From contig NZ_VLKY01000017.1 of the NCBI RefSeq assembly GCF_007830155.1, positions 1-63,607 of the forward strand: DNA of 63,607 bases, written 5' to 3'. The DNA is from Pseudomonas duriflava (GTDB lineage Bacteria; Pseudomonadota; Gammaproteobacteria; Pseudomonadales; Pseudomonadaceae). Positions within the stretch are counted from its first letter, which is position 1. Every line of letters begins with the position of its first letter. A program made the translations under genes and the position numbers. Below the pieces are notes generated by a model. The model was not told the DNA's origin. It worked only from the letters and a program-made list of their open reading frames with translations, and searched no databases. Below are positions 1-10,072 of this stretch, one piece after another.

Positions 1-532
1 AATAAAGCTCCGACAGACGCAGCCCTTGAGCGTCCTTAGCGGACAGTTGCGGCTCACTGACTTTCCAGTCGATACCCAAGTCAGGATCGTTCCAGATCAA
101 ACAGCCTTCATCGGTGGGGTCGTAATAATCAGTGCACTTATATTCAAAGTCAGCCGTCTCGGACAGCACTACAAATCCATGCGCCAAACCCGGCGGAATC
201 CAAAGCTGTCGCTTATTGTCTTCAGAAAGAACTTCCGCAACCCAACGCCCGAAAGTCGGCGAGCCCTGACGAATGTCTACCGCAACATCCAACACTTCGC
301 CTCGAACACACCTAACCAACTTGCCTTGAGGGCGGCTACGCTGGAAATGCAAACCGCGCAAGACGCCTCGGCAAGAGCGTGAATGGTTATCTTGAACGAA
401 AGGTAGTGTTATCCCTGCCTTCTCTGCATAACGCTCCGCCTGGAACGTTTCCAAGAAAAACCCCCGCGCATCACCGAAGATACGCGGTTGAATGAGCTTT
501 ACGTCATCAATGACCGTATCGATCACTTCCAT
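1..532 (-). CDS. rfbC: dTDP-4-dehydrorhamnose 3,5-epimerase RmlC (C-terminus cut by window edge)
   Basis: Third step of dTDP-L-rhamnose synthesis: epimerises dTDP-4-keto-6-deoxyglucose at C3 and C5. Translating the minus strand from the ATG at 530-532 gives about 177 open codons running off the window. Visible family motifs are RGFFLETF near residue 24, DNHSRS and RGLHFQ (the catalytic His lies in RGLHFQ) around residue 60, and the cupin strand PPGLAHGFVVLS near residue 120. The family is about 180 aa, so only a few residues are missing. The start overlaps the rfbA stop by one base (TAATG), so the two are translationally coupled in an rmlB-rmlA-rmlC operon. Confidence 0.93.
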   Translation of the reverse strand, partial: MEVIDTVIDDVKLIQPRIFGDARGFFLETFQAERYAEKAGITLPFVQDNHSRSCRGVLRGLHFQRSRPQGKLVRCVRGEVLDVAVDIRQGSPTFGRWVAEVLSEDNKRQLWIPPGLAHGFVVLSETADFEYKCTDYYDPTDEGCLIWNDPDLGIDWKVSEPQLSAKDAQGLRLSELY

Positions 533-1413
533 TAACGCGCTCCTGCAATCAGACGTGCCAGATATTGGCCATAGCCCGTTTTACTGAGCGCCTCCGCCTG
601 CAAGGCGACCTGTTCTGTGGTTACCCAGCCTTTTTGCAAAGCGATTTCTTCAAGGCAGGCCACTTTTAACCCCTGGCGCTTTTCAATGGTCTGCACAAAA
701 TGCCCCGCTTCCAGCAAGGCATCATGTGTGCCGGTATCGAGCCAGGCGAAACCACGTCCTAATACCGACACGTTCAAATCGCCGCGACGCAGGTATTCAT
801 TGTTCACATCGGTAATCTCAAGCTCACCCCGCGGTGAAGGCTTGATATTAGCAGCGATATCCAGAACGTCATTGTCGTAGAAGTAAAGGCCAGTTACCGC
901 ATAGTTTGACCTGGGCTTCTTCGGCTTTTCTTCTATGCTTAACGCCTTGCCACTCTCATCGAAGTCCACCACACCGAAACGCTCGGGGTCAGCTACATAG
1001 TAACCAAATACAGTAGCGCCTTTTTCGCGCTGGGCGGCTTGAGCTAGACTTTGTGTAAAGTGTTGACCATAAAAGATGTTATCGCCTAGCACCAGACAAA
1101 CATTGTCTTCACCAACAAACTCAGCGCCGATAATGAAAGCTTGCGCCAATCCATCTGGGCTAGGCTGTTCGGCATAACTTAGCTCAATGCCAAATTGGCT
1201 GCCATCACCCAACATACGCTTGAAGCCTGGTAGATCGGTTGGTGTAGAAATGATCAACACTTCACGAATACCCGCCAGCATTAGCACAGATAGCGGATAA
1301 TAAATCATTGGCTTGTCGTATACCGGCAAAGACTGCTTGGATACGCCTAGGGTAATAGGATGTAAACGTGTCCCGGAACCGCCCGCTAGTAGAATTCCTT
1401 TGTACTTTTTCAT
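532..1413 (-). CDS. rfbA: Glucose-1-phosphate thymidylyltransferase RmlA
   Basis: Couples dTTP and glucose-1-phosphate to dTDP-glucose, the entry step to dTDP-rhamnose. At 293 aa it is full length. It carries the nucleotide-binding [14 protein letters not shown] at residues 9-22, the substrate motif around [16 protein letters not shown] near residue 160, and [15 protein letters not shown] near residue 223. It lies 65 bp downstream of rmlB and abuts rmlC. The cytoplasmic product feeds the neighbouring glycosyltransferases if any of them uses dTDP-rhamnose (inference). Confidence 0.96.
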   Translation of the reverse strand: MKKYKGILLAGGSGTRLHPITLGVSKQSLPVYDKPMIYYPLSVLMLAGIREVLIISTPTDLPGFKRMLGDGSQFGIELSYAEQPSPDGLAQAFIIGAEFVGEDNVCLVLGDNIFYGQHFTQSLAQAAQREKGATVFGYYVADPERFGVVDFDESGKALSIEEKPKKPRSNYAVTGLYFYDNDVLDIAANIKPSPRGELEITDVNNEYLRRGDLNVSVLGRGFAWLDTGTHDALLEAGHFVQTIEKRQGLKVACLEEIALQKGWVTTEQVALQAEALSKTGYGQYLARLIAGAR

Positions 1414-1478
1414 AGAACATCCCTCTCAGCCAATTTAGGGGTTAGCGACACACATACAACGAGCTCGAACACCATTAC

Positions 1479-2543
1479 TTAAACAGCCTCGCCCAAACGC
1501 TCCAGGCGATATTCCCCCGATAGCACACGCTGCCACCAGTCACGATTACTCAGATACCACTCGACCGTCTTACGTAAACCAGTTTCAAAGCTTTCCTGCG
1601 GAACCCAGCCCAGCTCGGTAGCAATCTTGCTGGCATCGATGGCATAACGAAGATCATGCCCTGGACGATCCTTTACAAAGGTAATCAGATCGCGGTACTG
1701 CTTTACGCCGGCTGGCTTGTTAGGCGCTAGCTCTTCAAGAAGCGAACAGATCGTTTCTACCACTTCAAGGTTACGCTTTTCATTATGCCCACCAATATTA
1801 TAGGTCTCGCCTACCTGGCCTTTAGTGACCACGGTATAGAGGGCACGGGCATGATCCTCAACAAACAACCAATCACGGATTTGCGAGCCGTCACCATAAA
1901 CCGGCAGAGACTTGCCGTGCATGGCGTTTAGAATGACGTGAGGGATTAGCTTTTCAGGAAAATGGAACGGGCCATAGTTGTTAGAGCAGTTCGTAATAAG
2001 TACTGGCAGGCCATAAGTACGGCCCCAGGCACGAACTAAGTGATCACTACCAGCCTTGCTGGCTGAATAAGGCGAACTGGGCGCATAAGGCGTGGTTTCG
2101 GTAAAGAGATCATCTGTACCGTGTAGGTCGCCAAATACCTCGTCCGTAGAAATATGGTGGAAGCGGAAAGCTTCTTTAGCTTCAGCCTCCAGCCCCAACC
2201 AGTAGGAGCGGGCTACTTCAAGCAGAGTCCCTGTACCCAAAACATTGGTACGAATGAACTCGGCAGGACCTTCGATTGAACGATCGACATGCGACTCGGC
2301 AGCCAGATGCATGACGGCTTGGGGCTTGAAGGTAGAAAATACCTTTTCAAGCGCAGCCTTATCGCAGATATCGACTTGGTGAAACTCATAACGGTCAGAA
2401 GAGGCAACCTCGTTCAGCGACTCCAGGTTGCCCGCGTAGGTCAGCTTATCAACATTTGCAACCTGACACTCAGTCTCATTAATCAAAAAACGGACCACTG
2501 CAGAACCAATGAAACCCGCACCACCTGTTACCAGAACTTTCAT
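1479..2543 (-). CDS. rfbB: dTDP-glucose 4,6-dehydratase RmlB
   Basis: Second step of dTDP-rhamnose synthesis: NAD-dependent conversion of dTDP-glucose to the 4-keto-6-deoxy sugar. The extended short-chain dehydrogenase fold is shown by [14 protein letters not shown] at the N-terminus, [12 protein letters not shown], the catalytic YSASK motif and [14 protein letters not shown] chose the ATG at 2541-2543 (MKVLVTGG, 354 aa) because the family starts just before the Rossmann glycine motif. The frame stays open upstream to 2612, but those residues are not family-like. It sits 74 bp downstream of the TolC-like gene. RmlD, normally grouped with these genes, is not between rmlB and rmlC. Confidence 0.95.
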   Translation of the reverse strand: MKVLVTGGAGFIGSAVVRFLINETECQVANVDKLTYAGNLESLNEVASSDRYEFHQVDICDKAALEKVFSTFKPQAVMHLAAESHVDRSIEGPAEFIRTNVLGTGTLLEVARSYWLGLEAEAKEAFRFHHISTDEVFGDLHGTDDLFTETTPYAPSSPYSASKAGSDHLVRAWGRTYGLPVLITNCSNNYGPFHFPEKLIPHVILNAMHGKSLPVYGDGSQIRDWLFVEDHARALYTVVTKGQVGETYNIGGHNEKRNLEVVETICSLLEELAPNKPAGVKQYRDLITFVKDRPGHDLRYAIDASKIATELGWVPQESFETGLRKTVEWYLSNRDWWQRVLSGEYRLERLGEAV

Positions 2544-2617
2544 CCTGAACCTGCCTGACAGTTTAATCTTTATTATGTCGCTAATTGATAACGGATTAAA
2601 AAGGCCAAACACTCTAT

Positions 2618-4018
2618 TTAGCCATTTTGGGGAATTTCGCCTTCTTTAACGCCGGTACTCCGGTCTTCCCCCGGCGTCGGAACGGTTAGCCAATCATTAA
2701 TTTTGAGAATGTCGGCGTCAGCCATATTGCCCCGCCAGCGCAATAGAACCAGTTGATTTGTGATGAAGTCGTATTGCGCCTGGAGGTAGTCGCGTCGAGC
2801 GCTGTACTCCTGTTTAACGGCATTGAGCACATCAACGGCTGTAGCCACACCCAGCGCCAGCGAGCGCTCGTTGGCGATGCGGGCCTTGACTGCTGAATCT
2901 AGCGCACTGCGGGAGGAAGCAATCTTGCTAAGGTCAGAGGCGCTTTTCATGTAAGCCGTACGTGTTTCTTTTATAACCTGCCGACGAACAGACTCGAACT
3001 CTTGCTCCGCCGCATCGCGAGAGCCATACAGCCCCTCTACTTTGGCACTGGTCGAGCCGCCACTGTAGATGGGAACTTGCAACGTGACGTTAGCCGAGTA
3101 AGTATCCGTACGTGGAGAAGGAACGTTTTCATACGCAAAATCACTGCGCTGCGCGCCTACGCCAAACGTCAGCGTAGGCAGATGGCCTGCACGCGCTTCA
3201 TCAATAGCGTAATTAGCGGCTTCGACCGCTTTTTGCTTCGCCTTTAAGGCAGGGTTATTGGCCACAGCCAGCCCTACCCATTGCTCCTCTGTACCCAGCG
3301 GCATATCAAAATGAGCCTTGGTATCGATTCGCTTGAAAGGCTGGTAAACGTCATGGCCAATGAGTTCGGCCAGCGCTTCCCTTGTAACTTGAATCTGGTT
3401 GCGGGCTTCGATTTCGGCCGTTTTAAGACTGTCTACCCGCGCTGAAATTTGTAAAACATCGGTAATGGTAGCTAACCTGCGCTCGAACATGGCCTGCAAG
3501 CTGTCCAGATTACGCTGTGTCGCCCGCCGCTCAGCCGTAGCCAACTCAAGCTCATCTTCTGCAGCCAGCGCGGCAAAGTAACGTTGTACCAGATCAGCTG
3601 TTGACTGCACGCGAGCATCTTCATACTGCGAGCGGTACTGCGCCGTCATTTCCGAATACTTTTTAAACCCCCTCCAGGCCGCAGGGTTATAAAGAGCCTG
3701 ACTAAGGCGGAGACTGTACGTCTCGCCGTTAGTGATTTCTTTTGTGTCCTGCTCGCGACTCACCCGTGTAAAGGAGGTATTTGCGCTTAGCTGCGGCAAC
3801 ATCTGACCAAACGCAGAACGCTCTTGTCCTTCAGCACTTCGTATTTGCGCTTCGGCACCTACTATGCGTGGGTCAGAAACAGTGTTCTGCTGGTAGAGCT
3901 GCCATAAATCTATATAGCTCTGAGGATCAATGCTCTGACTTGGCTGTGCCGAAGCAACCCACGAGAAACTAGCCAATAGAGACAGATAAAGCGTTTTTTT
4001 CAACATCAGCCGACTCAT
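2618..4018 (-). CDS. TolC-family outer-membrane channel of type I secretion system
   Basis: Outer-membrane exit duct of the type I exporter encoded just upstream. The 466-aa protein starts with a lysine pair and a hydrophobic signal peptide ending near ASAQ (about residue 25). Two repeated helical halves typical of TolC/outer membrane efflux proteins follow, with NPAAWRG and the VQVPIYSGG-type strand turn (seen as [17 protein letters not shown]). Its ATG overlaps the stop of the HlyD-type adaptor (ATGA), so it is coupled to the exporter genes. It is the last gene of the ABC-adaptor-channel set. Specific PrtF/AprF orthology cannot be assigned by eye. Confidence 0.9.
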   Translation of the reverse strand: MSRLMLKKTLYLSLLASFSWVASAQPSQSIDPQSYIDLWQLYQQNTVSDPRIVGAEAQIRSAEGQERSAFGQMLPQLSANTSFTRVSREQDTKEITNGETYSLRLSQALYNPAAWRGFKKYSEMTAQYRSQYEDARVQSTADLVQRYFAALAAEDELELATAERRATQRNLDSLQAMFERRLATITDVLQISARVDSLKTAEIEARNQIQVTREALAELIGHDVYQPFKRIDTKAHFDMPLGTEEQWVGLAVANNPALKAKQKAVEAANYAIDEARAGHLPTLTFGVGAQRSDFAYENVPSPRTDTYSANVTLQVPIYSGGSTSAKVEGLYGSRDAAEQEFESVRRQVIKETRTAYMKSASDLSKIASSRSALDSAVKARIANERSLALGVATAVDVLNAVKQEYSARRDYLQAQYDFITNQLVLLRWRGNMADADILKINDWLTVPTPGEDRSTGVKEGEIPQNG

Positions 4019-5337
4019 TGCTCAATCATCGAACGGGCCATGGCGTTGCGTGCAGGCTGGAGCAGATAGTTCAGGAAGGTACGTGCGCCAGTATTGATCA
4101 GAACCTCAGCCGGCATACCTGGCACCAACTCTCGACGACCAAGATCCAGGCGCCCCCTATCCGTCAGCGCGACACGCCCCAAGTAGTAAGCATCACCGGT
4201 TCGCTCATCCGTTAACCGGTCTGCTGATACATAGGTCAGCTCACCTTCAAGAATAGGCGTTGTCGCATTCTTGAATGCACTAAACCGTACTTCGGCTTTC
4301 CGACCCAGCTCTACACGATCAATATCGTTAGGCTGGATATGGACCTCTACAATCAAATCTGCGCCAACCGGTACGATATCGAGCAGCTGTGTACCGGGCG
4401 AAACCACACCGCCAATGGTATGGACAGCAAGCCCCATTACCATACCATCGACCGGGGCGCGCACCAGGGTACGATTCACTTTGTCCTGTAACGCACCAAC
4501 CTTCTCACGCAGTTCATAAATACGGGACTGCGCCTCTGCCAGCTTATTGGCCACATCTGATTTAAATTTTTGGGTACTTTGCAGAATCTGCAGCTTGGTT
4601 TCGCCTATCTGCACTTTAGCCCGTGCAATGGACGACTGATGATCGGCAATCTCAGCCTGCAAACGCGCCCGAGTCCGCTCTTGGTCGCGTAACCGCTCAT
4701 TATTGACATACCCCTCTTTCAACAACTCGCTCAGGTCTTTGATTTCACTGTCATAAGATTGGGAAAGACTCTTCTTACTCTCAATAGCCGTAGTAAAGCC
4801 ACGGATCTGCTGCTCCAGTTCGGCGCTTTTATTTTTAAGCACCTCAATTTCGCCTAACCGCGCGTTTCGCTGGGCAATAAAAATTTGCCGCTCACTATTA
4901 CGTGCTTCCTTCACACGCGTATCGTTTTCAGGGAAATCGCTGGGTCCAAAAGTAACGTCGTCTTTATCGTCACGCTCAGCAATTAAGCGGGCCTCTAAAG
5001 CCTGGTTAGCAATAAGTTGGCTACGCGCTGCTTCAAGATCCGCGCGCGCCTGGGTATCGCCCAGCACAATTAGAACATCGCCAGCTTTTACGTGATCACC
5101 GTCATGGACCCTCAACTCCTCGACAATACCGCCTTCCAGATGCTGAACCGTTTTGCGATAGCTTTTAACCGCTACATAGCCCGACGCGAGTGCTGCACTA
5201 TCTAAGGGTGCCAGGCTGGCCCATAAGCCGCCTATGCCAAAAACCACCAGCAGAATAATAAAACCCAGCCGGCGAATAGGCGCATCGGAAATTTTGAGGC
5301 CTGCCGACTCAGCTTCGAGATAAATATCGTTTTTCAT
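4015..5337 (-). CDS. HlyD-family periplasmic adaptor of type I secretion system
   Basis: Membrane-fusion protein linking the ABC exporter to the outer-membrane channel. It has a short cytoplasmic N-terminus, one membrane segment at about residues 25-45 (GFIILLVVFGIGGLWASLAP), a split lipoyl/barrel-sandwich hybrid domain (QHLEGGIVEELRVHDGDHVKAGD and VRAPVDGMVMGLAVHTIGGVV in parts), and a long coiled coil between them (roughly 90-270). I start it at the ATG at 5335-5337 (440 aa). A GAGGG Shine-Dalgarno formed by the end of the ABC gene lies 8 nt upstream, and the in-frame TTG two codons earlier has no such site. It resembles the PrtE/AprE type in length. Confidence 0.93.
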   Translation of the reverse strand: MKNDIYLEAESAGLKISDAPIRRLGFIILLVVFGIGGLWASLAPLDSAALASGYVAVKSYRKTVQHLEGGIVEELRVHDGDHVKAGDVLIVLGDTQARADLEAARSQLIANQALEARLIAERDDKDDVTFGPSDFPENDTRVKEARNSERQIFIAQRNARLGEIEVLKNKSAELEQQIRGFTTAIESKKSLSQSYDSEIKDLSELLKEGYVNNERLRDQERTRARLQAEIADHQSSIARAKVQIGETKLQILQSTQKFKSDVANKLAEAQSRIYELREKVGALQDKVNRTLVRAPVDGMVMGLAVHTIGGVVSPGTQLLDIVPVGADLIVEVHIQPNDIDRVELGRKAEVRFSAFKNATTPILEGELTYVSADRLTDERTGDAYYLGRVALTDRGRLDLGRRELVPGMPAEVLINTGARTFLNYLLQPARNAMARSMIEQ

Positions 5338-5339
5338 TA

Positions 5340-7115
5340 TCAAGCCCTCGCGTCGTTAGGCTGGGCAGGCGGTAAGGGAGAAGACGGAGGCACCTGGGGC
5401 GCCTGGGGCGCTTGAGGAGTTGATGCTGTAGAAGGCTGCTGCCCCTTCAGTTGCGCCAGCACCTGATCCCGCTGGCCAGAGGCCACAATTTGTCCTTCAG
5501 CCAATACGATCAAATGATCTACAAATGACAGCACACTAATGCGATGCGTGATGATAAAGATCGTGGCGCCAGTCTGCTTTAAACGCAGCAAGGCAGCCCC
5601 TAACGCTTTTTCACCTTGATCATCCAGGTTGGAGTTGGGCTCATCCAACACAACCAGCCGTGGATTACCATAGACAGCCCGTGCCAAGCCAATACGCTGC
5701 CGCTGGCCACCAGACAACACACCACTATTCGCCCCGATTATGGTGTCATACCCCTGTGGGAGACGAAGAATCATGTCATGCACACCTGCTAGTTGTGCAG
5801 CTTCTACTACAGCCTTCGGATCCACTTCGCCAAAGCGGGCAATGTTTTCACTGATGGTACCGTCGAAGAGTTCAATATCCTGAGGCAGGTAACCGATATG
5901 CGGGCCAAGCTCCTCGCGTTTCCAAAGGAAAATATCAGCTCCATCTAAACGCACCTTACCGCTTTGGGCAGGCCATAACCCAAGTAATGCCCGCGCAAGC
6001 GTAGACTTGCCCGCCGCACTGGCACCCAATATTCCTACCGATGCTCCCGGCATAACCTTGAAGCTGATGCCTTTAAGAACCGGATACTGCGCACCCGGCG
6101 GAGTAACAATCAGGTTCTCAGCCGAGACCTCGCCTTTGGGGTCAGGTAAGGACATACGATCCGGCTCAGCCATGACCTGCCGCAACACGTCATTAAGGCG
6201 AGCATATTGCCCACGCGCGGCAACAAAGCCTTTCCAGTTACCAATCATCATGTCGATAGGGGCTAATGCACGGCCCAGTAAAAGCGATGAGGCAGTCATC
6301 AAACCCGGGGTAATTTCATGATTGATAACGAGATAGGCACCTACACCAAGGATAGAAGACTGCAAAATCATCCGAAGGGTGCGGGAAAGATTACTTATCC
6401 CTCCACCGAGCTCACTAGCTCGGCCCTGCAGGGCAAGTACCTTATAGCTGCGCTGCTTCCAGCGCTTGAGGAGGTTTGGTAGCATTCCCATAGAGGCTAC
6501 TACCTCTGCATTACGCAAACTTTTAGTTGTAAAATTGGTTGCGTTTACATTTTCTTGGTTTGCCTCTCCAAGCCTCTTGCCAGTGAGCTTCTCATTGATA
6601 TAGGCCAAGAGCACCAAAACGATAGCGCTTATTACCGTCAAACAGCCAAACCAGAAATGAAAATAAAACATAATGGCTACGTAGATTGGTAACCATGGCG
6701 CATCGAAGAAGGCAAATAACCCATTGCCTGTCAAAAACTGTCTCAGCCCGGTCAGATCATTGAGCGGTTGCGCCGACGCTGAATTGCCATTTGTATATAG
6801 AGCTTGCTTAAAACTAGCATTAAAAAGACGCTGACTAAGCATCATGTCAATACGAGTCGACATGCGGATGAGAATACGCGAACGCACCCACTCTAATGCA
6901 CCGTAAGTCAGCATCATTACAACCATGATCAGTGTAAGCATTAGTAATGTAGTGACACTGCTACTACTTAAAACACGATCATAGACTTGCAGCATATAAA
7001 AAGGCGGAACTAGAAGCAGCAAGTTAATAAAAAAGCTGAAAAATCCAATAACGACAAGACTGCCCTTACAAGCCATCAAAGCTTGCTCTAAGTCAGTCTT
7101 AGGTTTTGATTGCAT
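5340..7115 (-). CDS. Type I secretion ABC exporter (PrtD/AprD-like)
   Basis: Inner-membrane ATPase that recognises and exports leaderless substrates with a C-terminal signal. The N-terminal half (residues about 20-310) holds the six-helix transmembrane domain. The nucleotide-binding domain follows, with Walker A GASAAGKST, Q-loop YLPQDIELF, signature LSGGQRQR, Walker B VVLDEPNSNLD and the switch His in ITHR. There is no C39 peptidase or C39-like domain at the N-terminus, placing it with the RTX protease/lipase/S-layer exporters. The last about 30 residues form an unusual Ser/Pro/Gln/Ala-rich tail. It is first of the three-gene exporter set, 60 bp after the GT61 gene. Likely cargos are the RTX/DUF4214 protein at 16288-17442 and the protease at 18755-20758 (inference). 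Confidence 0.93.
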   Translation of the reverse strand: MQSKPKTDLEQALMACKGSLVVIGFFSFFINLLLLVPPFYMLQVYDRVLSSSSVTTLLMLTLIMVVMMLTYGALEWVRSRILIRMSTRIDMMLSQRLFNASFKQALYTNGNSASAQPLNDLTGLRQFLTGNGLFAFFDAPWLPIYVAIMFYFHFWFGCLTVISAIVLVLLAYINEKLTGKRLGEANQENVNATNFTTKSLRNAEVVASMGMLPNLLKRWKQRSYKVLALQGRASELGGGISNLSRTLRMILQSSILGVGAYLVINHEITPGLMTASSLLLGRALAPIDMMIGNWKGFVAARGQYARLNDVLRQVMAEPDRMSLPDPKGEVSAENLIVTPPGAQYPVLKGISFKVMPGASVGILGASAAGKSTLARALLGLWPAQSGKVRLDGADIFLWKREELGPHIGYLPQDIELFDGTISENIARFGEVDPKAVVEAAQLAGVHDMILRLPQGYDTIIGANSGVLSGGQRQRIGLARAVYGNPRLVVLDEPNSNLDDQGEKALGAALLRLKQTGATIFIITHRISVLSFVDHLIVLAEGQIVASGQRDQVLAQLKGQQPSTASTPQAPQAPQVPPSSPLPPAQPNDARA

Positions 7116-7175
7116 TTGAGTTTCCTGCTAGCAACACATATATTTCAAAAAATAAACCGCAACATATCACGTCGA

Positions 7176-8240
7176 CTACTTTCTACTAAACTCAATATAC
7201 TCATTTCTGGCAAGAGATAAGTCAAAAACAGCTTTATTATTTAAGTAACCTCGCTTATAAAATTCATCAATGATAAAATTTTGATCTATCAAAAAAGGGC
7301 CAATAGGACTCGCAGCCTCTAAATTTGCAGGAATATAAGATCCGTCAAGTCCTACAATAGCATCTAGCGCAGCTAGAGTATTGTAAGTGGTCCTTTGATT
7401 AGGATTTCTTTCTATATAAAAAACTCTAGTACCTGGACGACTAAAAATAAGATTATGCATTCCACTGCCAATTACGCCAGCATAAACCCTAGATTTGCGA
7501 GCCGTTCTTATTTGGTTTTCTATGCTTTCTATTTCTGGATGAAAAATTTCCCAACCACTATCTTTCAAATGATCTTCTAAATTTATCTCACCAAAAACTG
7601 GTCTTTCAGAAAACTTAGTCCTTGAAATATAAACTGGCGCGTCGCCTAACAACTCAATATCTTTTTTACCTATAATTTTTTCAGCTATAGCATTATAGAC
7701 AAAACTTTGTACCTTGGAAGCTTTAGTCCCACCTATGGTTATAGCGGCAGCTGGAATAGTTATTCTAGAAAACCTTAAAGGCTCATTAACTATTAATATC
7801 TTTTCTTTTGGCCAGCCTAATTTTTCAAAGAAGAAATTACCTATTTCACAAGCTTCTTTAACCCCAGGATGTGAATTAAAAACAAGCCTATCAAAAAGGA
7901 AATGACTTAGCCCCGCCCACATTCTGGCTAAAGATTCCACTAGAAAATGCCCATAACACCCTGTGTGCTCATGATGCTTTCTATAAAGGAAGCCTCCGTA
8001 AAGCACGTTCTCATCTAAATGTTTTGGACGTTTAGACACCTCACCACTAGCCATAATTTGATGTATATCTCCTCGAACCAAAGCGGAAGAATCAATAAAA
8101 TTTTTATTTTTATCAAAAACTCCACCATACATCTCTAGCGGGGTTGATCTGTTCTGTAGACGACACGTCGGCATTATGATGGCATCATAAAAAACTTCTA
8201 AAGCAGGCGGATCGTTAAAAATTTGAACTGGCATAGACAA
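7176..8240 (-). CDS. Glycosyltransferase family 61-type protein
   Basis: A 354-aa protein with the DUF563/GT61 signature: a C-terminal VIGSGMHNLIFSRPGTRVFYIER segment (shown here in part as GSGMHNLIFSRPG) and an N-terminal region with YGHFLVESLARMW. GT61 enzymes are cytoplasmic transferases that build capsule, O-antigen or protein-linked glycans; donor and acceptor cannot be told from sequence. AAAGGGG precedes the ATG by 8 nt. The coding sequence is very AT-rich with A/T-ending codons, unlike the secretion genes downstream. It lies between the capsule-type gene and the ABC exporter in the same direction. Confidence 0.82.
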   Translation of the reverse strand: MSMPVQIFNDPPALEVFYDAIIMPTCRLQNRSTPLEMYGGVFDKNKNFIDSSALVRGDIHQIMASGEVSKRPKHLDENVLYGGFLYRKHHEHTGCYGHFLVESLARMWAGLSHFLFDRLVFNSHPGVKEACEIGNFFFEKLGWPKEKILIVNEPLRFSRITIPAAAITIGGTKASKVQSFVYNAIAEKIIGKKDIELLGDAPVYISRTKFSERPVFGEINLEDHLKDSGWEIFHPEIESIENQIRTARKSRVYAGVIGSGMHNLIFSRPGTRVFYIERNPNQRTTYNTLAALDAIVGLDGSYIPANLEAASPIGPFLIDQNFIIDEFYKRGYLNNKAVFDLSLARNEYIEFSRK

Positions 8241-8269
8241 CCCCTTTAAAGACTTTAACTTTATTATGA

Positions 8270-10072
8270 TTAGCTCCTATGTATCTGACCTTCTTTCAGC
8301 TCAGCAAATTGAGAAATATTTGAACCACCTAGGATAAGCAGCTTCCCTCCGCTGACTTGATCAATATCATTTTTTTTGATTCTGAAAATAAAACCACATT
8401 TATCAGTAATGGGGAGCTGTAAAGACTCAGCCACATCTCTACGGCTTAATATTACTCTATGATGAGATACAACCTTATCCAAGGTACATAAGATAATTTG
8501 CACAGGCGGCTGATAAGTACCTCTCTCTAAACACCAGCCTGAAACCTCTAAAAACTCGACCGCATTTTCTTCAACGGATTTTACGTAATCTATAAACCCA
8601 ATGAAATTATCATTAGCTAGCCTACAACTAGCGATCACAGGACAATTATTTAGCTGCCCCTTTATTTTTATAAGATCTGAACTTATAAGAAATCTCTTTG
8701 AGTCTGCTTTAAATATTCTACTGTTACCTACAAGATTGCCAGTGTCTAAAGCGCTATTAAAAGAATAGTTTCCCTTCCCTCCATAAGCCCACGCTAAACC
8801 AAAAGATATTTTTTCTACCCAGGCCTGCCAATAAGCTTGCGTTCCAGGTACTAGATTCCTATTTATAAAAAGAAAATCAAAAACTGACTTCAGTGCTCGA
8901 CCACTAGTTACTTCATCGATAGGGTGAAAATAATGCCCACAATAAAAAGTTATTAGCTTATCAAGCTTTTCATCGCCCCAGAATTCGCTTTTTAACTGGC
9001 CACTCAAATCGGTATCGCTTAACTTTTGAGACTCAAAAACTCCTTGCCCACACAGTATCGTTCTCTTGCCTATCATTAAAGACTCAAACGCAACGGAGCT
9101 ATTTATTGAAACGACAGCTGAGCTTTGGCTTATTACATGCAAGGTTAAAAACGAATTTGTGTTTCTCGGCATTATCTTTACATGATCACCATATGATTTT
9201 GCCAAAAGCAAAGCCTTAGCCTCGGCTACTAAATTATGGGACCTATGGATGGCACCGGGATGTCCTTTTATAACTATGTCGAAGCCTGCGTCAATTAATT
9301 GAGGTATCAGCTCACGTAAAAAATCTTCGACAGTATTATACTTAGAATACAGTTGCGTATTCAGGTCATCGTCTAGTTGCAAAGGAATAAAAACATAAGG
9401 CCTATCCCCTCTAATATACTCGATAGACTGTTCATTTAACGTTAGTGAAGAGTCTATTAACCCAACAGAGTTTGGCTTATCGTCGATATTACCCTGTAGA
9501 GTTACCCATGTTTCTCTTGGAATAACTTCACAAAGGTTAATCTTATCAATATCTATATTAGCTGCTGAGGATCCGCCATTAGTACCTAAAGGATCAAGAT
9601 ACAAAGTCTTATGAAAAGGCGATCTTGTAGGACCCAGCTCTGCATGCAAAGCCAATAGCCCCTTAATCTCACAAAACATCCTCACCGCGCCATTATCAGA
9701 CCATAAAAGCACGGCATCGAAATTATAAACTTGGTGTAATCTATCTAATACTTTTAGATAAAAAGCAGTTACCTTCCCTTTACCACGAACTAAATTCTTC
9801 CAAGTCTCTATACTCTTCTCACCCCATTGCGAAAAGAAAGACTGATACTCTACTTTTTCAGCAACAGTCATCCTGAGAGCTTTATATGAAAGTTCCGAAT
9901 TTACAGTCACAAGGCGGTCAACGATACTGTCGTTTGAAAAGAACCTAAATTCATATCCTTCCATCTTTTCGAGATTCAGGGCTGCTTCATTTAGCAGTTT
10001 ACCCGCCTCAAAAAACTCCTCATGAGTATTCCTTATAGGATGAGGCTCCACATAAATTAATATCTTTTTCAT
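8270..10072 (-). CDS. Capsule-polysaccharide-biosynthesis-like protein with C-terminal GWxxD-type module
   Basis: A 600-aa protein. Residues about 200-380 resemble the capsule synthesis (KpsC/KpsS-like) GT-B fold: RPYVFIPLQLDDD, a FDIVIKGHPGAIHRS segment, and SQSSAVVSINSSVAFESLMIGKR, the usual nucleotide-sugar pocket region. The N-terminal 150 residues are not recognised. The C-terminal about 90 residues (SGWCLERG at about 511, then CGFIFRI) match the same repeated module found in the large GT2 proteins of this cluster. The gene overlaps the preceding GT4 gene by 4 bp (ATGA). Base composition is the most AT-rich in the window, which suggests foreign origin. The donor sugar is unknown. Confidence 0.68.
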   Translation of the reverse strand: MKKILIYVEPHPIRNTHEEFFEAGKLLNEAALNLEKMEGYEFRFFSNDSIVDRLVTVNSELSYKALRMTVAEKVEYQSFFSQWGEKSIETWKNLVRGKGKVTAFYLKVLDRLHQVYNFDAVLLWSDNGAVRMFCEIKGLLALHAELGPTRSPFHKTLYLDPLGTNGGSSAANIDIDKINLCEVIPRETWVTLQGNIDDKPNSVGLIDSSLTLNEQSIEYIRGDRPYVFIPLQLDDDLNTQLYSKYNTVEDFLRELIPQLIDAGFDIVIKGHPGAIHRSHNLVAEAKALLLAKSYGDHVKIMPRNTNSFLTLHVISQSSAVVSINSSVAFESLMIGKRTILCGQGVFESQKLSDTDLSGQLKSEFWGDEKLDKLITFYCGHYFHPIDEVTSGRALKSVFDFLFINRNLVPGTQAYWQAWVEKISFGLAWAYGGKGNYSFNSALDTGNLVGNSRIFKADSKRFLISSDLIKIKGQLNNCPVIASCRLANDNFIGFIDYVKSVEENAVEFLEVSGWCLERGTYQPPVQIILCTLDKVVSHHRVILSRRDVAESLQLPITDKCGFIFRIKKNDIDQVSGGKLLILGGSNISQFAELKEGQIHRS

